From NCBI GenBank assembly GCA_910577845.1, contig CAJTNA010000030.1:1-9026 (forward strand): 9,026 nt of DNA, read 5' to 3'. Position 1 is the first letter of the stretch, and every line of letters begins with the position of its first letter. A program made the translations under genes and the position numbers. The notes beneath the pieces are model-generated. The model did no database searches, was not told the origin of the DNA, and saw nothing but the letters and a program-made list of their open reading frames with translations. Shown in pieces: positions 1-5,596 of the stretch. This DNA is from an uncultured Christensenella sp. (lineage in GTDB: Bacteria; Bacillota; Clostridia; Christensenellales; UBA3700).

Positions 1-57
1 GCAGAAATAGTATGGAATGTAGTTTGCGGAAAGATAGATATTGCAGATTTTATTTGA
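1..57 (+). CDS. C-terminal end of an unidentified gene (partial, cut by window edge)
   Basis: Frame 1 is open from the first base to a TGA at 55-57 and encodes 18 residues, AEIVWNVVCGKIDIADFI. The composition and codon choice look like the real genes here. The two other forward frames either stop at once or give a cysteine/arginine-rich peptide unlike a protein end. The strong hairpin with a T-run at 186-226 would suit termination of this gene. Too little is present to name a product. A chance open frame of this length cannot be excluded. Confidence 0.45.
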   Translation, partial: AEIVWNVVCGKIDIADFI

Positions 58-161
58 ATAGTATCGATTTTTGGAATGTTTTTTAAAAATTTAATACAAA
101 TAAGCTTGAAATATACAAATTAGTAAAGCAATTAATATATTTTTATTTGTGTCCGTTTAGG

Positions 162-170
162 TGATATAAT
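162..170 (+). promoter_or_regulatory. Possible extended -10 promoter element
   Basis: TGATATAAT (TG, one base, then a perfect TATAAT at 165-170) matches an extended -10 element. No good -35 box lies 16-18 bp upstream. A start near 177 would run straight into the terminator hairpin at 186-222, giving an RNA of about 50 bases. In sequence this AT-rich the match may be chance. Confidence 0.25.
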
Positions 171-185
171 AATTGTATATAAATA

Positions 186-226
186 AAACTAAACGCTCTA
201 TATAATTTAGAGTGTTTAGTTTTTTT
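186..226 (+). terminator. Intrinsic terminator between convergent genes
   Basis: A 15-bp stem (186-200 with 208-222, one G-U pair) closes a 7-base loop, and a run of T reaches 226. It lies 129 bp past the stop of the partial left-edge gene. The 5' side is A-rich, so on the minus strand the hairpin is followed by a T-rich stretch. It may therefore also stop transcription coming from the acyltransferase gene. Confidence 0.8.
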
Positions 227-250
227 ATTGTAAATAAAATGTTTTGGAAA

Positions 251-273
251 ATATTGCATATTAGTTGCAATAT
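251..273. repeat. Perfect 8-bp inverted repeat (hairpin)
   Basis: ATATTGCA (251-258) and TGCAATAT (266-273) pair perfectly around a 7-base loop. Read on the minus strand the stem is followed by a few T residues, so it could be a backup terminator for the acyltransferase. The T-run is short and the stem is AT-rich, so the role is uncertain. Confidence 0.4.
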
Positions 274-282
274 ATTGTATTA

Positions 283-320
283 AAACAACAAGATTCTGAA
301 TAGCCATTATCTGGTTGTTT
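283..320 (-). terminator. Probable stem-loop terminator after the acyltransferase gene
   Basis: On the minus strand, 20 bases after the stop codon at 341, AAACAAC (320-314) pairs with GTTGTTT (289-283). After one mismatch, AGAT (312-309) pairs with ATCT (294-291), leaving a 14-base loop. Only four T residues end the structure, so it is a weaker terminator candidate than the hairpin at 186-222. Confidence 0.4.
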
Positions 321-340
321 ATGTTAAAAATTATTTCTAT

Positions 341-1159
341 TTATTTTTTGTTTTCTTTTAAATTTTCCTCTATGTTTGCATATCTAGAGTTGTCGTATGG
401 GTGAGAATTTATAACCTCTAACATTGCTTGGTGAGACCTTTGCATTAAGTCCGCAATGGCATCTTTTTTACCAAGATTGTTGTTTGGATACATTGGTGGC
501 AGTACCTCCAATGTGGTTAAAGGATTTTTGCCGAAAAGTTTTTGTAATCCCTTTCTTTCTCTAAAATATAAACAATATGGTAAAATGGGACAATTTGCAT
601 CTATAGCAAAACGGAATGCACCTGGTTTAAATTCTCTTAGCTTGCCATAGTAAGGCCACAAAGCACCCTCTGGAAAGTAATGTAAAACTTTTTTGTTTTG
701 TAATATTTCAAGACAATCTTTTTTGAATTTAACTAGACCTTTAAGATTAGATGGGATAGGCATAACATTGCCAGCCCTCAAGATATGTCTTACAAAAGGG
801 ATTTTCATAGTAGGCTCAACTGTAGGAACATAAACTGTTCTTGGAAAAGCTGTTGCAATAGCCATAGTGCTGTCAAGCATATGGCAATGGTTTGAAATAG
901 TAATAAATGCAGTTTTTTGTTTACGTAATTGCTTAACAATTTTTCTGTTTTTGATTTTAAAACCAAACCCTATACAATGTACAATTTTAAAAATTCCATA
1001 TGCAAAATACATAAATATTTTATCAAAAAACTTTTTGATTGGTGATTTAATAAAATAATTATAGTTTTCGTCAAAATTGACTTTAACTTGGTGTTTAAGA
1101 TGTATAATATGACCATCTTCACTATTTTTATCAATTTCAAATTGTTCTTTCTTAGACAT
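341..1159 (-). CDS. PlsC-type lysophospholipid (1-acyl-glycerol-3-phosphate) acyltransferase
   Basis: This 272-residue protein carries the glycerolphosphate acyltransferase signatures. The catalytic NHX4D box is N90-H91...D96 (NHCHMLD). The glycerolphosphate-binding FPEG box lies at 162-165, followed by KPG at 178-180 and a PILP segment near 191-194. A hydrophobic stretch at about 47-68 precedes the catalytic box and probably holds the enzyme on the inner membrane face. Family members transfer an acyl chain from acyl-ACP or acyl-CoA to lysophosphatidic acid, making phosphatidic acid for phospholipids. The exact acceptor cannot be read from sequence. The ATG at 1159 follows AGGAG by 5 bases, a good ribosome site that supports this start. 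About 40 polar residues precede the membrane segment, slightly longer than in minimal PlsC proteins. The gene stands alone on the minus strand and is convergent with the left-edge gene. Confidence 0.9.
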   Translation of the reverse strand: MSKKEQFEIDKNSEDGHIIHLKHQVKVNFDENYNYFIKSPIKKFFDKIFMYFAYGIFKIVHCIGFGFKIKNRKIVKQLRKQKTAFITISNHCHMLDSTMAIATAFPRTVYVPTVEPTMKIPFVRHILRAGNVMPIPSNLKGLVKFKKDCLEILQNKKVLHYFPEGALWPYYGKLREFKPGAFRFAIDANCPILPYCLYFRERKGLQKLFGKNPLTTLEVLPPMYPNNNLGKKDAIADLMQRSHQAMLEVINSHPYDNSRYANIEENLKENKK

Positions 1160-1215
1160 CTAAACTCCTACATTTGTTTTGTAATTAAAACTTTTAACCT
1201 ACGTTTATATATATG

Positions 1216-1224
1216 ATTATAACA
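1216..1224 (-). promoter_or_regulatory. Extended -10 promoter for the acyltransferase gene
   Basis: On the minus strand the sequence reads TGTTATAAT, a TG-extended perfect TATAAT (hexamer 1221-1216). The hexamer 17 bp upstream (TAGCTT) is a poor -35 box, which is usual for extended -10 promoters. It would give a leader of about 50 bases before the ATG at 1159, with AGGAG inside it. Confidence 0.5.
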
Positions 1225-1431
1225 CCCTTAATAAAAAAAAGCTAGTGTTTATATGTTAAATAAAGTAATAAAGAGTAATTTTTATTAATCTTTGTTGTAA
1301 ATTAATATCAAAAGTAATAAAGCACTATAGCTCTGCACAATTCCGCTTTTGTTAATGTTTCAATAAAATTCTGCATTGAAAAAATGCGAGTTGCTATGTT
1401 TTATGTTGTTATATTTAATGTAGTTATTTGA

Positions 1432-1460
1432 TTGACAAAAAATATAAAACTAGTTAAAAT
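1432..1460 (+). promoter_or_regulatory. Sigma-A promoter of the metallopeptidase gene
   Basis: A perfect TTGACA (1432-1437), exactly 17 bp, then TAAAAT (1455-1460). The expected start point is 1466-1468, which coincides with the ATG at 1467. Confidence 0.75.
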
Positions 1461-1466
1461 TTTAGT

Positions 1467-2177
1467 ATGATTAAAGCTTTAATTACACAATATGGAATTA
1501 TAAACTACGAATTTAGATGTACAAAGAAACAAAAAATCATTGCCAAGATTGATAAGGTTGGCAATGTATTTGTGTACGCACCAAACTATGTTAGCATTTC
1601 TAATGTAGAGGAGTTTATAAAAAGTCGTGCTGAATGGATAATTTCACAATCAAGTAAAGCAAAACAAGAGTACTTACATTTACAAAATATTGAGCTGGAA
1701 AACATTTATATTTTGGGTAAAAATTATTCTATTGAAAAAGTCATTGCTGATAAGGCAAGTGTTAGATTTGAGAATGGTGTAATTTATTTGTATGGTCATA
1801 AAGAGGAAGCATTTGCTTTGTTGCGTAAAAAGATTGAAGCGTTTGCTATAGAATATTTGCAAGAAAGATTTTTTATAATAAAAAGCAAAATAATTGCTAA
1901 TAAAGACATCAATGTTCAAATTAAAAATGTAAAATCTTGGTGGGGGTGTTATTATCCTAAAAAAAAGCTTATTAAATTAAGTTTGAGATTGATTATAAGA
2001 GATAAAGAGTGTATAGATGCGGTTATATTTCACGAGTTCGCACATATTGATGAGCACAATCACCAAGAAGGGTTCTATAAAAAACTGCTTGCAATTTACC
2101 CCGATTATTATGTAGCAAAACGCAAGCTTAAGGATAGAAAATTTACTATTACAGATAATTTTCTTTTTGGTATTTAA
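1467..2177 (+). CDS. YgjP-type (DUF45/M48-like) zinc metallopeptidase domain protein
   Basis: This 236-residue soluble protein has the layout of the YgjP/DUF45 family. The N-terminal beta-rich part includes a family-like V-x-A-P segment (VYAPNYVS, about 35-42) and the W-I segment near residue 57. A C-terminal zinc site follows. The motif HEFAH (H189, E190, H193) is followed five residues later by H199, fitting the family's HExxH-x5-H plan, and then F203 and a YPDYY segment. H189, H193 and H199 are the likely zinc ligands and E190 the catalytic base. Relatives are annotated as M48-like metal-dependent hydrolases; their physiological substrates are poorly known. No signal peptide is seen, so it is probably cytoplasmic. 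An in-frame TAA at 1455 blocks any upstream start, and the ATG at 1467 is the only one ahead of the conserved region, yet no Shine-Dalgarno site precedes it. The promoter position suggests a leaderless message. Confidence 0.88.
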   Translation: MIKALITQYGIINYEFRCTKKQKIIAKIDKVGNVFVYAPNYVSISNVEEFIKSRAEWIISQSSKAKQEYLHLQNIELENIYILGKNYSIEKVIADKASVRFENGVIYLYGHKEEAFALLRKKIEAFAIEYLQERFFIIKSKIIANKDINVQIKNVKSWWGCYYPKKKLIKLSLRLIIRDKECIDAVIFHEFAHIDEHNHQEGFYKKLLAIYPDYYVAKRKLKDRKFTITDNFLFGI

Positions 2178-2182
2178 AACAC

Positions 2183-2211
2183 TTGACAAAGGTGTATTAA
2201 AAAACTATACT
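2183..2211 (+). promoter_or_regulatory. Sigma-A promoter of the PQ-loop gene
   Basis: TTGACA (2183-2188), 17 bp, then TATACT (2206-2211). The start is expected near 2218, giving a leader of about 24 bases with GAGGT at 2230-2234. The promoter begins only 6 bp after the metallopeptidase stop codon. Confidence 0.75.
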
Positions 2212-2241
2212 ATAATGGAATAAAAAAGCGAGGTAGTAAAA

Positions 2242-2673
2242 ATGAACATTTGGGCAGAAGTGTTAGAGATTTTAATGTTGGTTTGTTTTGGTTGTTCTTG
2301 GCCGATTTCAGTTTATAAGAGTATCAAAATTAAAACTTCAGTTGGTAAAAGTGCAACTTTTAATATTTTGTTAATTGTAGGTTATATAGGTGGTATTATA
2401 AGCAAGTTTTTGAAAATGCAAAGTGCTTTATCTAATCCATCAACAACAGCTTTAGGAAAAGGCATATTTATCTTTGCTTTGGTTATGTATTTTGTAAACT
2501 TGGCAATGATTACCGCAAACTTAGTTTTGTATTACACAAATAAACATTTAGATAACTTGAAAGCGACTACAGAGTTGCAAGCTAATACAAATGCAGAGGT
2601 TGTAGAAAATATTGCAGAACAAATCACCAAAGAAAATTCTGAGGAAACAAAAACTGAGGATAGCGAAAATTAA
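2242..2673 (+). CDS. PQ-loop / SemiSWEET-like small membrane protein
   Basis: This 143-residue protein has three predicted membrane helices, at about 5-25, 39-58 and 73-99. That is the half-transporter size of bacterial SemiSWEET/PQ-loop proteins, which dimerise. The helix-1 motif F-G-x-S-W-P (16-21) followed by a basic loop (YKSIKIKTSVGKS) matches the PQ-loop repeat, with Pro-Ile in place of the classical Pro-Gln. SemiSWEETs carry sugars, but many clostridial relatives with this motif have no known substrate, so transport function is an inference. The last roughly 40 residues are hydrophilic and very rich in Glu, Asn and Thr, forming a probably disordered cytoplasmic tail not typical of minimal SemiSWEETs. 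GAGGT lies 7 bases before the ATG. With its own promoter and terminator it forms a single-gene unit apart from the B12 operon downstream. Confidence 0.8.
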   Translation: MNIWAEVLEILMLVCFGCSWPISVYKSIKIKTSVGKSATFNILLIVGYIGGIISKFLKMQSALSNPSTTALGKGIFIFALVMYFVNLAMITANLVLYYTNKHLDNLKATTELQANTNAEVVENIAEQITKENSEETKTEDSEN

Positions 2674-2689
2674 AACAAAAACTCAATTA

Positions 2690-2723
2690 GGATACTTGCT
2701 TTTAAAGTGAGTATTCTTTTTTT
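2690..2723 (+). terminator. Intrinsic terminator of the PQ-loop gene
   Basis: GGATACTTGC (2690-2699) pairs with GTGAGTATTC (2707-2716), 10 bp with three G-U pairs, around a 7-base loop. Seven T residues follow (2717-2723). It lies 16 bp past the stop codon. Confidence 0.8.
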
Positions 2724-2737
2724 GTTTATTATATTAA

Positions 2738-2766
2738 TTGACTTTCTTTTATTAAGGTGATAAAAT
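2738..2766 (+). promoter_or_regulatory. Sigma-A promoter of the cobalamin-uptake operon
   Basis: TTGACT (2738-2743), exactly 17 bp, then TAAAAT (2761-2766). The predicted start is about 2772-2774. That would make the riboswitch aptamer begin at or within a base or two of the RNA 5' end. Confidence 0.7.
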
Positions 2767-2891
2767 TAAATAGTAAGGGAAGAGCGGTGTAAGTCCGCCG
2801 CAACTATTATTGCCGTATAGTCGGAATGCTTACAATAACTAATCTGAATATGAGAGAATAACTGAATATCAAGCGAATATCCTAATTCGCT
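2767..2891 (+). promoter_or_regulatory. Cobalamin riboswitch, compact class-II (env8-like) aptamer
   Basis: Seen directly: GTAAG (2773-2777) pairs with CTTAC (2829-2833) as P3. GGGAA (2778-2782) follows. A P5 hairpin GCGG/CCGC (2784-2787 with 2795-2798) has loop TGTAAGT. Then come CGCAACT, a short P6 (CCG 2813-2815 with CGG 2822-2824) and the joining strand GGAATGC. This order and these conserved stretches match the cobalamin family. The absence of the peripheral P7-P12 part, with GAATGC next to P3, resembles the class-II env8 hydroxocobalamin aptamer as I remember it, rather than the larger adenosylcobalamin class I. A further hairpin (2872-2878 with 2885-2891) could be P13, the loop partner of L5. 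The genes downstream (ECF transporter, DUF4430 lipoproteins) fit cobalamin control. The class assignment is from memory and needs a covariance-model check. Confidence 0.85.
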
Positions 2892-2900
2892 ATATTTTGT

Positions 2901-2933
2901 TTGCGACTTGTATCAGAGGTCGTAATTTTTTTT
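2901..2933 (+). terminator. Riboswitch-controlled intrinsic terminator (expression platform)
   Basis: A 9-bp stem (2901-2909 with 2917-2925, two G-U pairs) with a 7-base loop is followed by eight T residues (2926-2933). The ribosome site AGGAAGG starts at 2934, directly after the T-run. The position between aptamer and first gene indicates transcriptional attenuation: cobalamin bound, terminator formed, operon off. Confidence 0.85.
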
Positions 2934-2946
2934 AGGAAGGTGCAGT

Positions 2947-3375
2947 ATGAAAAAGAAATGCTTAATTGTAGTAATGCTTTTAGTTGTGATTATGACAGCT
3001 ACTATGCTAACGGCTTGTAACACAAACAAGATGTCACTAGGTTTTATGGAAAGTGTTGATGGTAATGTTGAGTATGTCAAAGTTGACATAACAGATTATG
3101 AGGGTAAAAGCTTAAAAGAACTTTTGCAAGGTGAGAAGTCATTAGGTGCGGTTGTTGATGACGACTGGGGAGTTCTTGAAATCAAAGGCTTAAAAGTTGA
3201 CCAAACCAAAAACTGGATTTGTACTTTCACATCGGATGAGAGTAAAAAGAGTACTTATGATGGTGCTAAAACTATTTGTAAAGGTGATGTAACCTATTAT
3301 GAGTCTGGGGTTGGTATTGCTGACTTAATAGTTAGTAAAGATGCAAAATATCTTTTTGTATTAATAGAAATTTAA
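2947..3375 (+). CDS. Small lipoprotein, DUF4430-like, first gene of the B12 operon
   Basis: This 142-residue protein has a lipoprotein signal peptide: basic MKKK, a hydrophobic core, and lipobox LTAC with the lipidated Cys at 24. The mature part of about 118 residues should sit on the outer membrane face. Its order of segments (a short strand, a K-S-L-K-E-L-L helix, V-V-D-D-D-W-G, an N-W-I-C-T-F strand, a late strand ending in F-V-L-I) follows the plan of DUF4430 (transcobalamin C-domain-like) proteins. The diagnostic SGWxYxVNG motif is absent, so this is a divergent member at best. A second cysteine pair (C79, C103 by my count) may form a disulfide, though that is only a guess. AGGAAGG lies 6 bases before the ATG and right after the riboswitch terminator. 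Likely role, by context: extracellular cobalamin or corrinoid capture. Confidence 0.75.
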   Translation: MKKKCLIVVMLLVVIMTATMLTACNTNKMSLGFMESVDGNVEYVKVDITDYEGKSLKELLQGEKSLGAVVDDDWGVLEIKGLKVDQTKNWICTFTSDESKKSTYDGAKTICKGDVTYYESGVGIADLIVSKDAKYLFVLIEI

Positions 3376-3381
3376 TGCAAT

Positions 3382-3630
3382 ATGGAAAATGTATCAGCTA
3401 TAAAACTTTTGCAAAATAAGGCAGAACAATTAGGCAGAATACCAAAAAAATCTGATTTTAAATCTGACGAAATCTGTTTAATTAAAGCAAAACTTGGACC
3501 TTGGAATAGGGCATTAGAGAGTGCGGGACTAAAAGAGGTGTCCGAACATTATATCGCAAAAAGAGAAAAGGTACAGGCAAAAAGAAAGTTAAAGAAAGAA
3601 AATAAACAAAAATTAAAGGGCAGTTTTTAA
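3382..3630 (+). CDS. Single homing-endonuclease-associated-repeat protein
   Basis: This 82-residue protein has no signal peptide. Residues 5-50 match the short helical repeat often found next to HNH homing endonucleases: an aliphatic helix, L-G-R-I-P-K-K-S-D-F, a second helix, then L-G-P-W-N-R-A-L-E-S-A-G-L. That repeat is thought to bind DNA. The remaining roughly 30 residues are strongly basic, rich in Lys and Arg, and helical. No nuclease catalytic motif is present. The gene sits 6 bp after the small lipoprotein gene and 1 bp before the next ATG. No good Shine-Dalgarno site precedes its start, so translation may be coupled to the upstream gene. A DNA- or RNA-binding regulatory role, or a domesticated remnant of a mobile element, are both possible. 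Its presence in a vitamin-uptake operon is unexplained. Confidence 0.75.
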   Translation: MENVSAIKLLQNKAEQLGRIPKKSDFKSDEICLIKAKLGPWNRALESAGLKEVSEHYIAKREKVQAKRKLKKENKQKLKGSF

Positions 3631-3631
3631 A

Positions 3632-5095
3632 ATGGAAAAACCTATCAAAAATCGGGGTGTTTTTGTAAAATTATTGTGGCTGAGCATTGTTTTTTGTGTT
3701 ATAATAAGCACAATTTTACTAGTAAGTTGTGCAAATGTTAAGTACGATACTAATTATTATTTTGTAGAGTTTACTAAAAAACAAGCTACTTTTGTATTGC
3801 CGTCTAGTGCAAAACTAAGTGTGCAAAAACAAACTAAGTATTATGTATACGAAGAGGTAGTTGCGGATAATACAAAAGCATCAAATAATTTTGTAAAATA
3901 TACTTTTGATAATAGTAAAGATACAAGTAAATATATATTTAGAATTGAACAAGATAATGTTGCTACAAAAGCTGGCTTTTTCCAAAAGGACAGTAAGTTT
4001 AAAATTCCAATAGGTGCTGAAAGTGATAACAATTCATTGCAAACCGAAAGTGTGGAAACTGCCAACTTAATGCTTACCAATGTAGGAAATAATTATTTTA
4101 AAATTTTGCAAATAGGTGAAAGCTTTGATTTAACCACTTTTAGAAATAGTTCAATTTTGAATAGCCTTGTAGGCAATGTGCAGATTGAGCCGACTTTTGA
4201 GTGTAGTATTGTTAAAGGTGATAGTATATCTATTGATAGAGTACAAGAAAATATTTTTACAATTAAAGCCGTTAAGGCTGGTGTTGCTCAAGTCAAATTG
4301 ACTTATGGACAGATTGATGTGCTAACAAACTCCAAATTAAAAAAATATTCTGCTTGCGATGAGGATATGCAAATTGTCATAACATTTGCAGTTGGTGATA
4401 GTTATTCAACTGATATTAAGGTGACTGCCGAAAATTGTGAATTTGATAGTGAGTTTGACATTGTTTATTTTGAAGGTGATAGTGGCCATTTTGAGATAGA
4501 GGTTTCAAACGCTAGTAAAGTTATTTGTAACGATATTAACATAATTGAAAAGAATGGCAAATTTGTTTTGCCAATAAACCAAGGTAGTAATATTGTTGAG
4601 ATTATAAGTGGTGGTAAAAGTAAATTTATGACTATTTATGGTGCTAAAATCAAGATAGATATCATTGGTGAATGTGTTGTTGGTGGTGAAATTACAATAA
4701 AAGTAAATGGTATATTAAATGTTTTGCCAAAATTGAGCGGTATATATAATCCAACGCAAAAGTTTGCCAATAGTCTAACGCCTAGTAATGGAAGTAATTT
4801 ATATGCGATTGTGCAAACAATGTCAGATGACAAAAGTTTAGTTGCAGACAATGTCAGTCAATATGATTTTAGCAAAAATACCAACATAAAATTTGTTATT
4901 AAAAAAGAATATTTAGTCAATGACAAATTGAATGTAAATTTCAAATTTAAAGCTGAGTGGTGGGGGCTAGTACTTGGTGCACATAGAGATATTGGTGAAA
5001 GCGGTATACAGACTAATATCAACGCAGAGAAATATAGTGCAAATATAGGCTTTTTTCCATCACTAGAAATAGATGTTTTATTAAAAACATTGTGA
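3632..5095 (+). CDS. Large lipoprotein with beta/Ig-like character, function unknown
   Basis: This 487-residue protein has a basic N-terminus, a hydrophobic segment (about 12-32) and lipobox LVSC with Cys33, so it should be membrane-anchored and outward-facing. The mature region has no membrane segment and is built of short alternating strands. A stretch near 190-228 (sequence around K-G-D-S-I-S-I-D and K-A-V-K-A-G-V-A-Q-V) resembles bacterial Ig-like (Big_2-type) repeats. Other strand-rich parts (about 250-340) also look Ig-like. A WWG segment lies near residue 446. I do not recognise the family. No catalytic motif or sortase signal is seen. The ATG comes one base after the previous stop codon, with AAAGGG about 11 bases upstream inside the previous gene. 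Position between two lipoprotein genes and ahead of the ECF genes suggests a part in binding or presenting the vitamin, by context only. Confidence 0.8.
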   Translation: MEKPIKNRGVFVKLLWLSIVFCVIISTILLVSCANVKYDTNYYFVEFTKKQATFVLPSSAKLSVQKQTKYYVYEEVVADNTKASNNFVKYTFDNSKDTSKYIFRIEQDNVATKAGFFQKDSKFKIPIGAESDNNSLQTESVETANLMLTNVGNNYFKILQIGESFDLTTFRNSSILNSLVGNVQIEPTFECSIVKGDSISIDRVQENIFTIKAVKAGVAQVKLTYGQIDVLTNSKLKKYSACDEDMQIVITFAVGDSYSTDIKVTAENCEFDSEFDIVYFEGDSGHFEIEVSNASKVICNDINIIEKNGKFVLPINQGSNIVEIISGGKSKFMTIYGAKIKIDIIGECVVGGEITIKVNGILNVLPKLSGIYNPTQKFANSLTPSNGSNLYAIVQTMSDDKSLVADNVSQYDFSKNTNIKFVIKKEYLVNDKLNVNFKFKAEWWGLVLGAHRDIGESGIQTNINAEKYSANIGFFPSLEIDVLLKTL

Positions 5096-5101
5096 GGTTT
5101 T

Positions 5102-5596
5102 GTGAAAAATAAAAGTTTGTTGTTTGTGATTTTAATAGTATGCATAGCGTTTAGTTTGCTTTTTGTAGGTTGCTCACCACTAGGTGAGGAGATAGGTGAA
5201 GTGACTATTACTATTGATTGCAAAACAATTTTGAATAATAGGGATAAAGTTGAGCAAAGTTTAATTGACAACAATTTAATACCAAAAGACGGAATTATTT
5301 TACCACAAACTAAAGTTAAAGTATATAGTAACGAGAGTGTTTATAACGTTTTGATTAGAGTCTGTAAGGAAAACAAGATTGCTCTTGATTGTGATTTAGA
5401 ACCAATGTTTCAAACTTATTATGTTAAGGGAATTAACCATATCTATGAGTTAAGTGTAGGCTCCAGTTCAGGTTGGTTATATTTTGTCAATGGTGAACAA
5501 GTAAACTATGGTGTGTCTCTTTACAAATTGCAAGGTGGGGAAAATATCAAGTTTGCCTACACAGTAATTTTGGGGGATTGTAATGAGTTTAATTGA
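5102..5596 (+). CDS. DUF4430 (transcobalamin C-domain-like) lipoprotein, probable cobalamin-capture protein
   Basis: This 164-residue protein has a lipoprotein signal peptide with lipobox FVGC (Cys24). Residues 33-160 form a clear DUF4430 domain: a V-T-I-T-I strand, the S-V-Y-N-V-L helix (79-84), Y-Y-V-K-G-I-N-H-I-Y (106-115), the hallmark SGWLYFVNG (123-131), Y-G-V-S-L-Y-K-L (136-143), and a closing strand ending in L-G-D. From established family knowledge, DUF4430 shares its fold with the beta-domain of animal intrinsic factor and transcobalamin, which helps enclose cobalamin. Function here is inferred from this fold, the cobalamin riboswitch and the ECF genes. It starts with GTG at 5102, 6 bp after the previous stop, with GAGG at 5094-5097 overlapping that stop. 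Its end overlaps the EcfT gene by 14 bp. Confidence 0.88.
   Translation: MKNKSLLFVILIVCIAFSLLFVGCSPLGEEIGEVTITIDCKTILNNRDKVEQSLIDNNLIPKDGIILPQTKVKVYSNESVYNVLIRVCKENKIALDCDLEPMFQTYYVKGINHIYELSVGSSSGWLYFVNGEQVNYGVSLYKLQGGENIKFAYTVILGDCNEFN

Larger units (their letters stand above)
1160..1466. other. Divergent intergenic region (307 bp)
   Basis: This gap separates the minus-strand acyltransferase from the plus-strand metallopeptidase. It holds the promoters of both genes at opposite ends (1216-1224 minus, 1432-1460 plus). The middle, about 1230-1430, is AT-rich with no open frame, RNA gene, clear repeat or operator that I can recognise. Confidence 0.6.

Noticed and set aside
456..1058. Open frames on the plus strand opposite the acyltransferase
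   Set aside because: The minus-strand frame carries the full conserved acyltransferase motifs and a good ribosome site. The plus-strand frames are short, lack ribosome sites and look like antisense shadows.
2211..2216. A perfect TATAAT just downstream of the chosen -10 box of the PQ-loop gene
   Set aside because: Its spacing from TTGACA would be 22 bp. TATACT at 2206-2211 gives the standard 17 bp.
2769..2808. A 6-bp pairing AATAGT/ACTATT around the riboswitch P5 hairpin, first read as aptamer helix P4
   Set aside because: The predicted transcript start at about 2772 removes half of the 5' strand. The GTAAG/CTTAC pairing (2773-2777 with 2829-2833) matches the class-II cobalamin plan better.
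3382..3630. Possible homing endonuclease gene
   Set aside because: Only the accessory repeat is present. There are no HNH, GIY-YIG or LAGLIDADG catalytic motifs, and no intron or intein boundaries in the neighbouring genes.
4858..5274. A 138-codon minus-strand open frame across the end of the large lipoprotein and the start of the DUF4430 gene
   Set aside because: It is antisense to two well-supported genes with clear signal peptides, and its Ser/Leu-rich product shows no domain.
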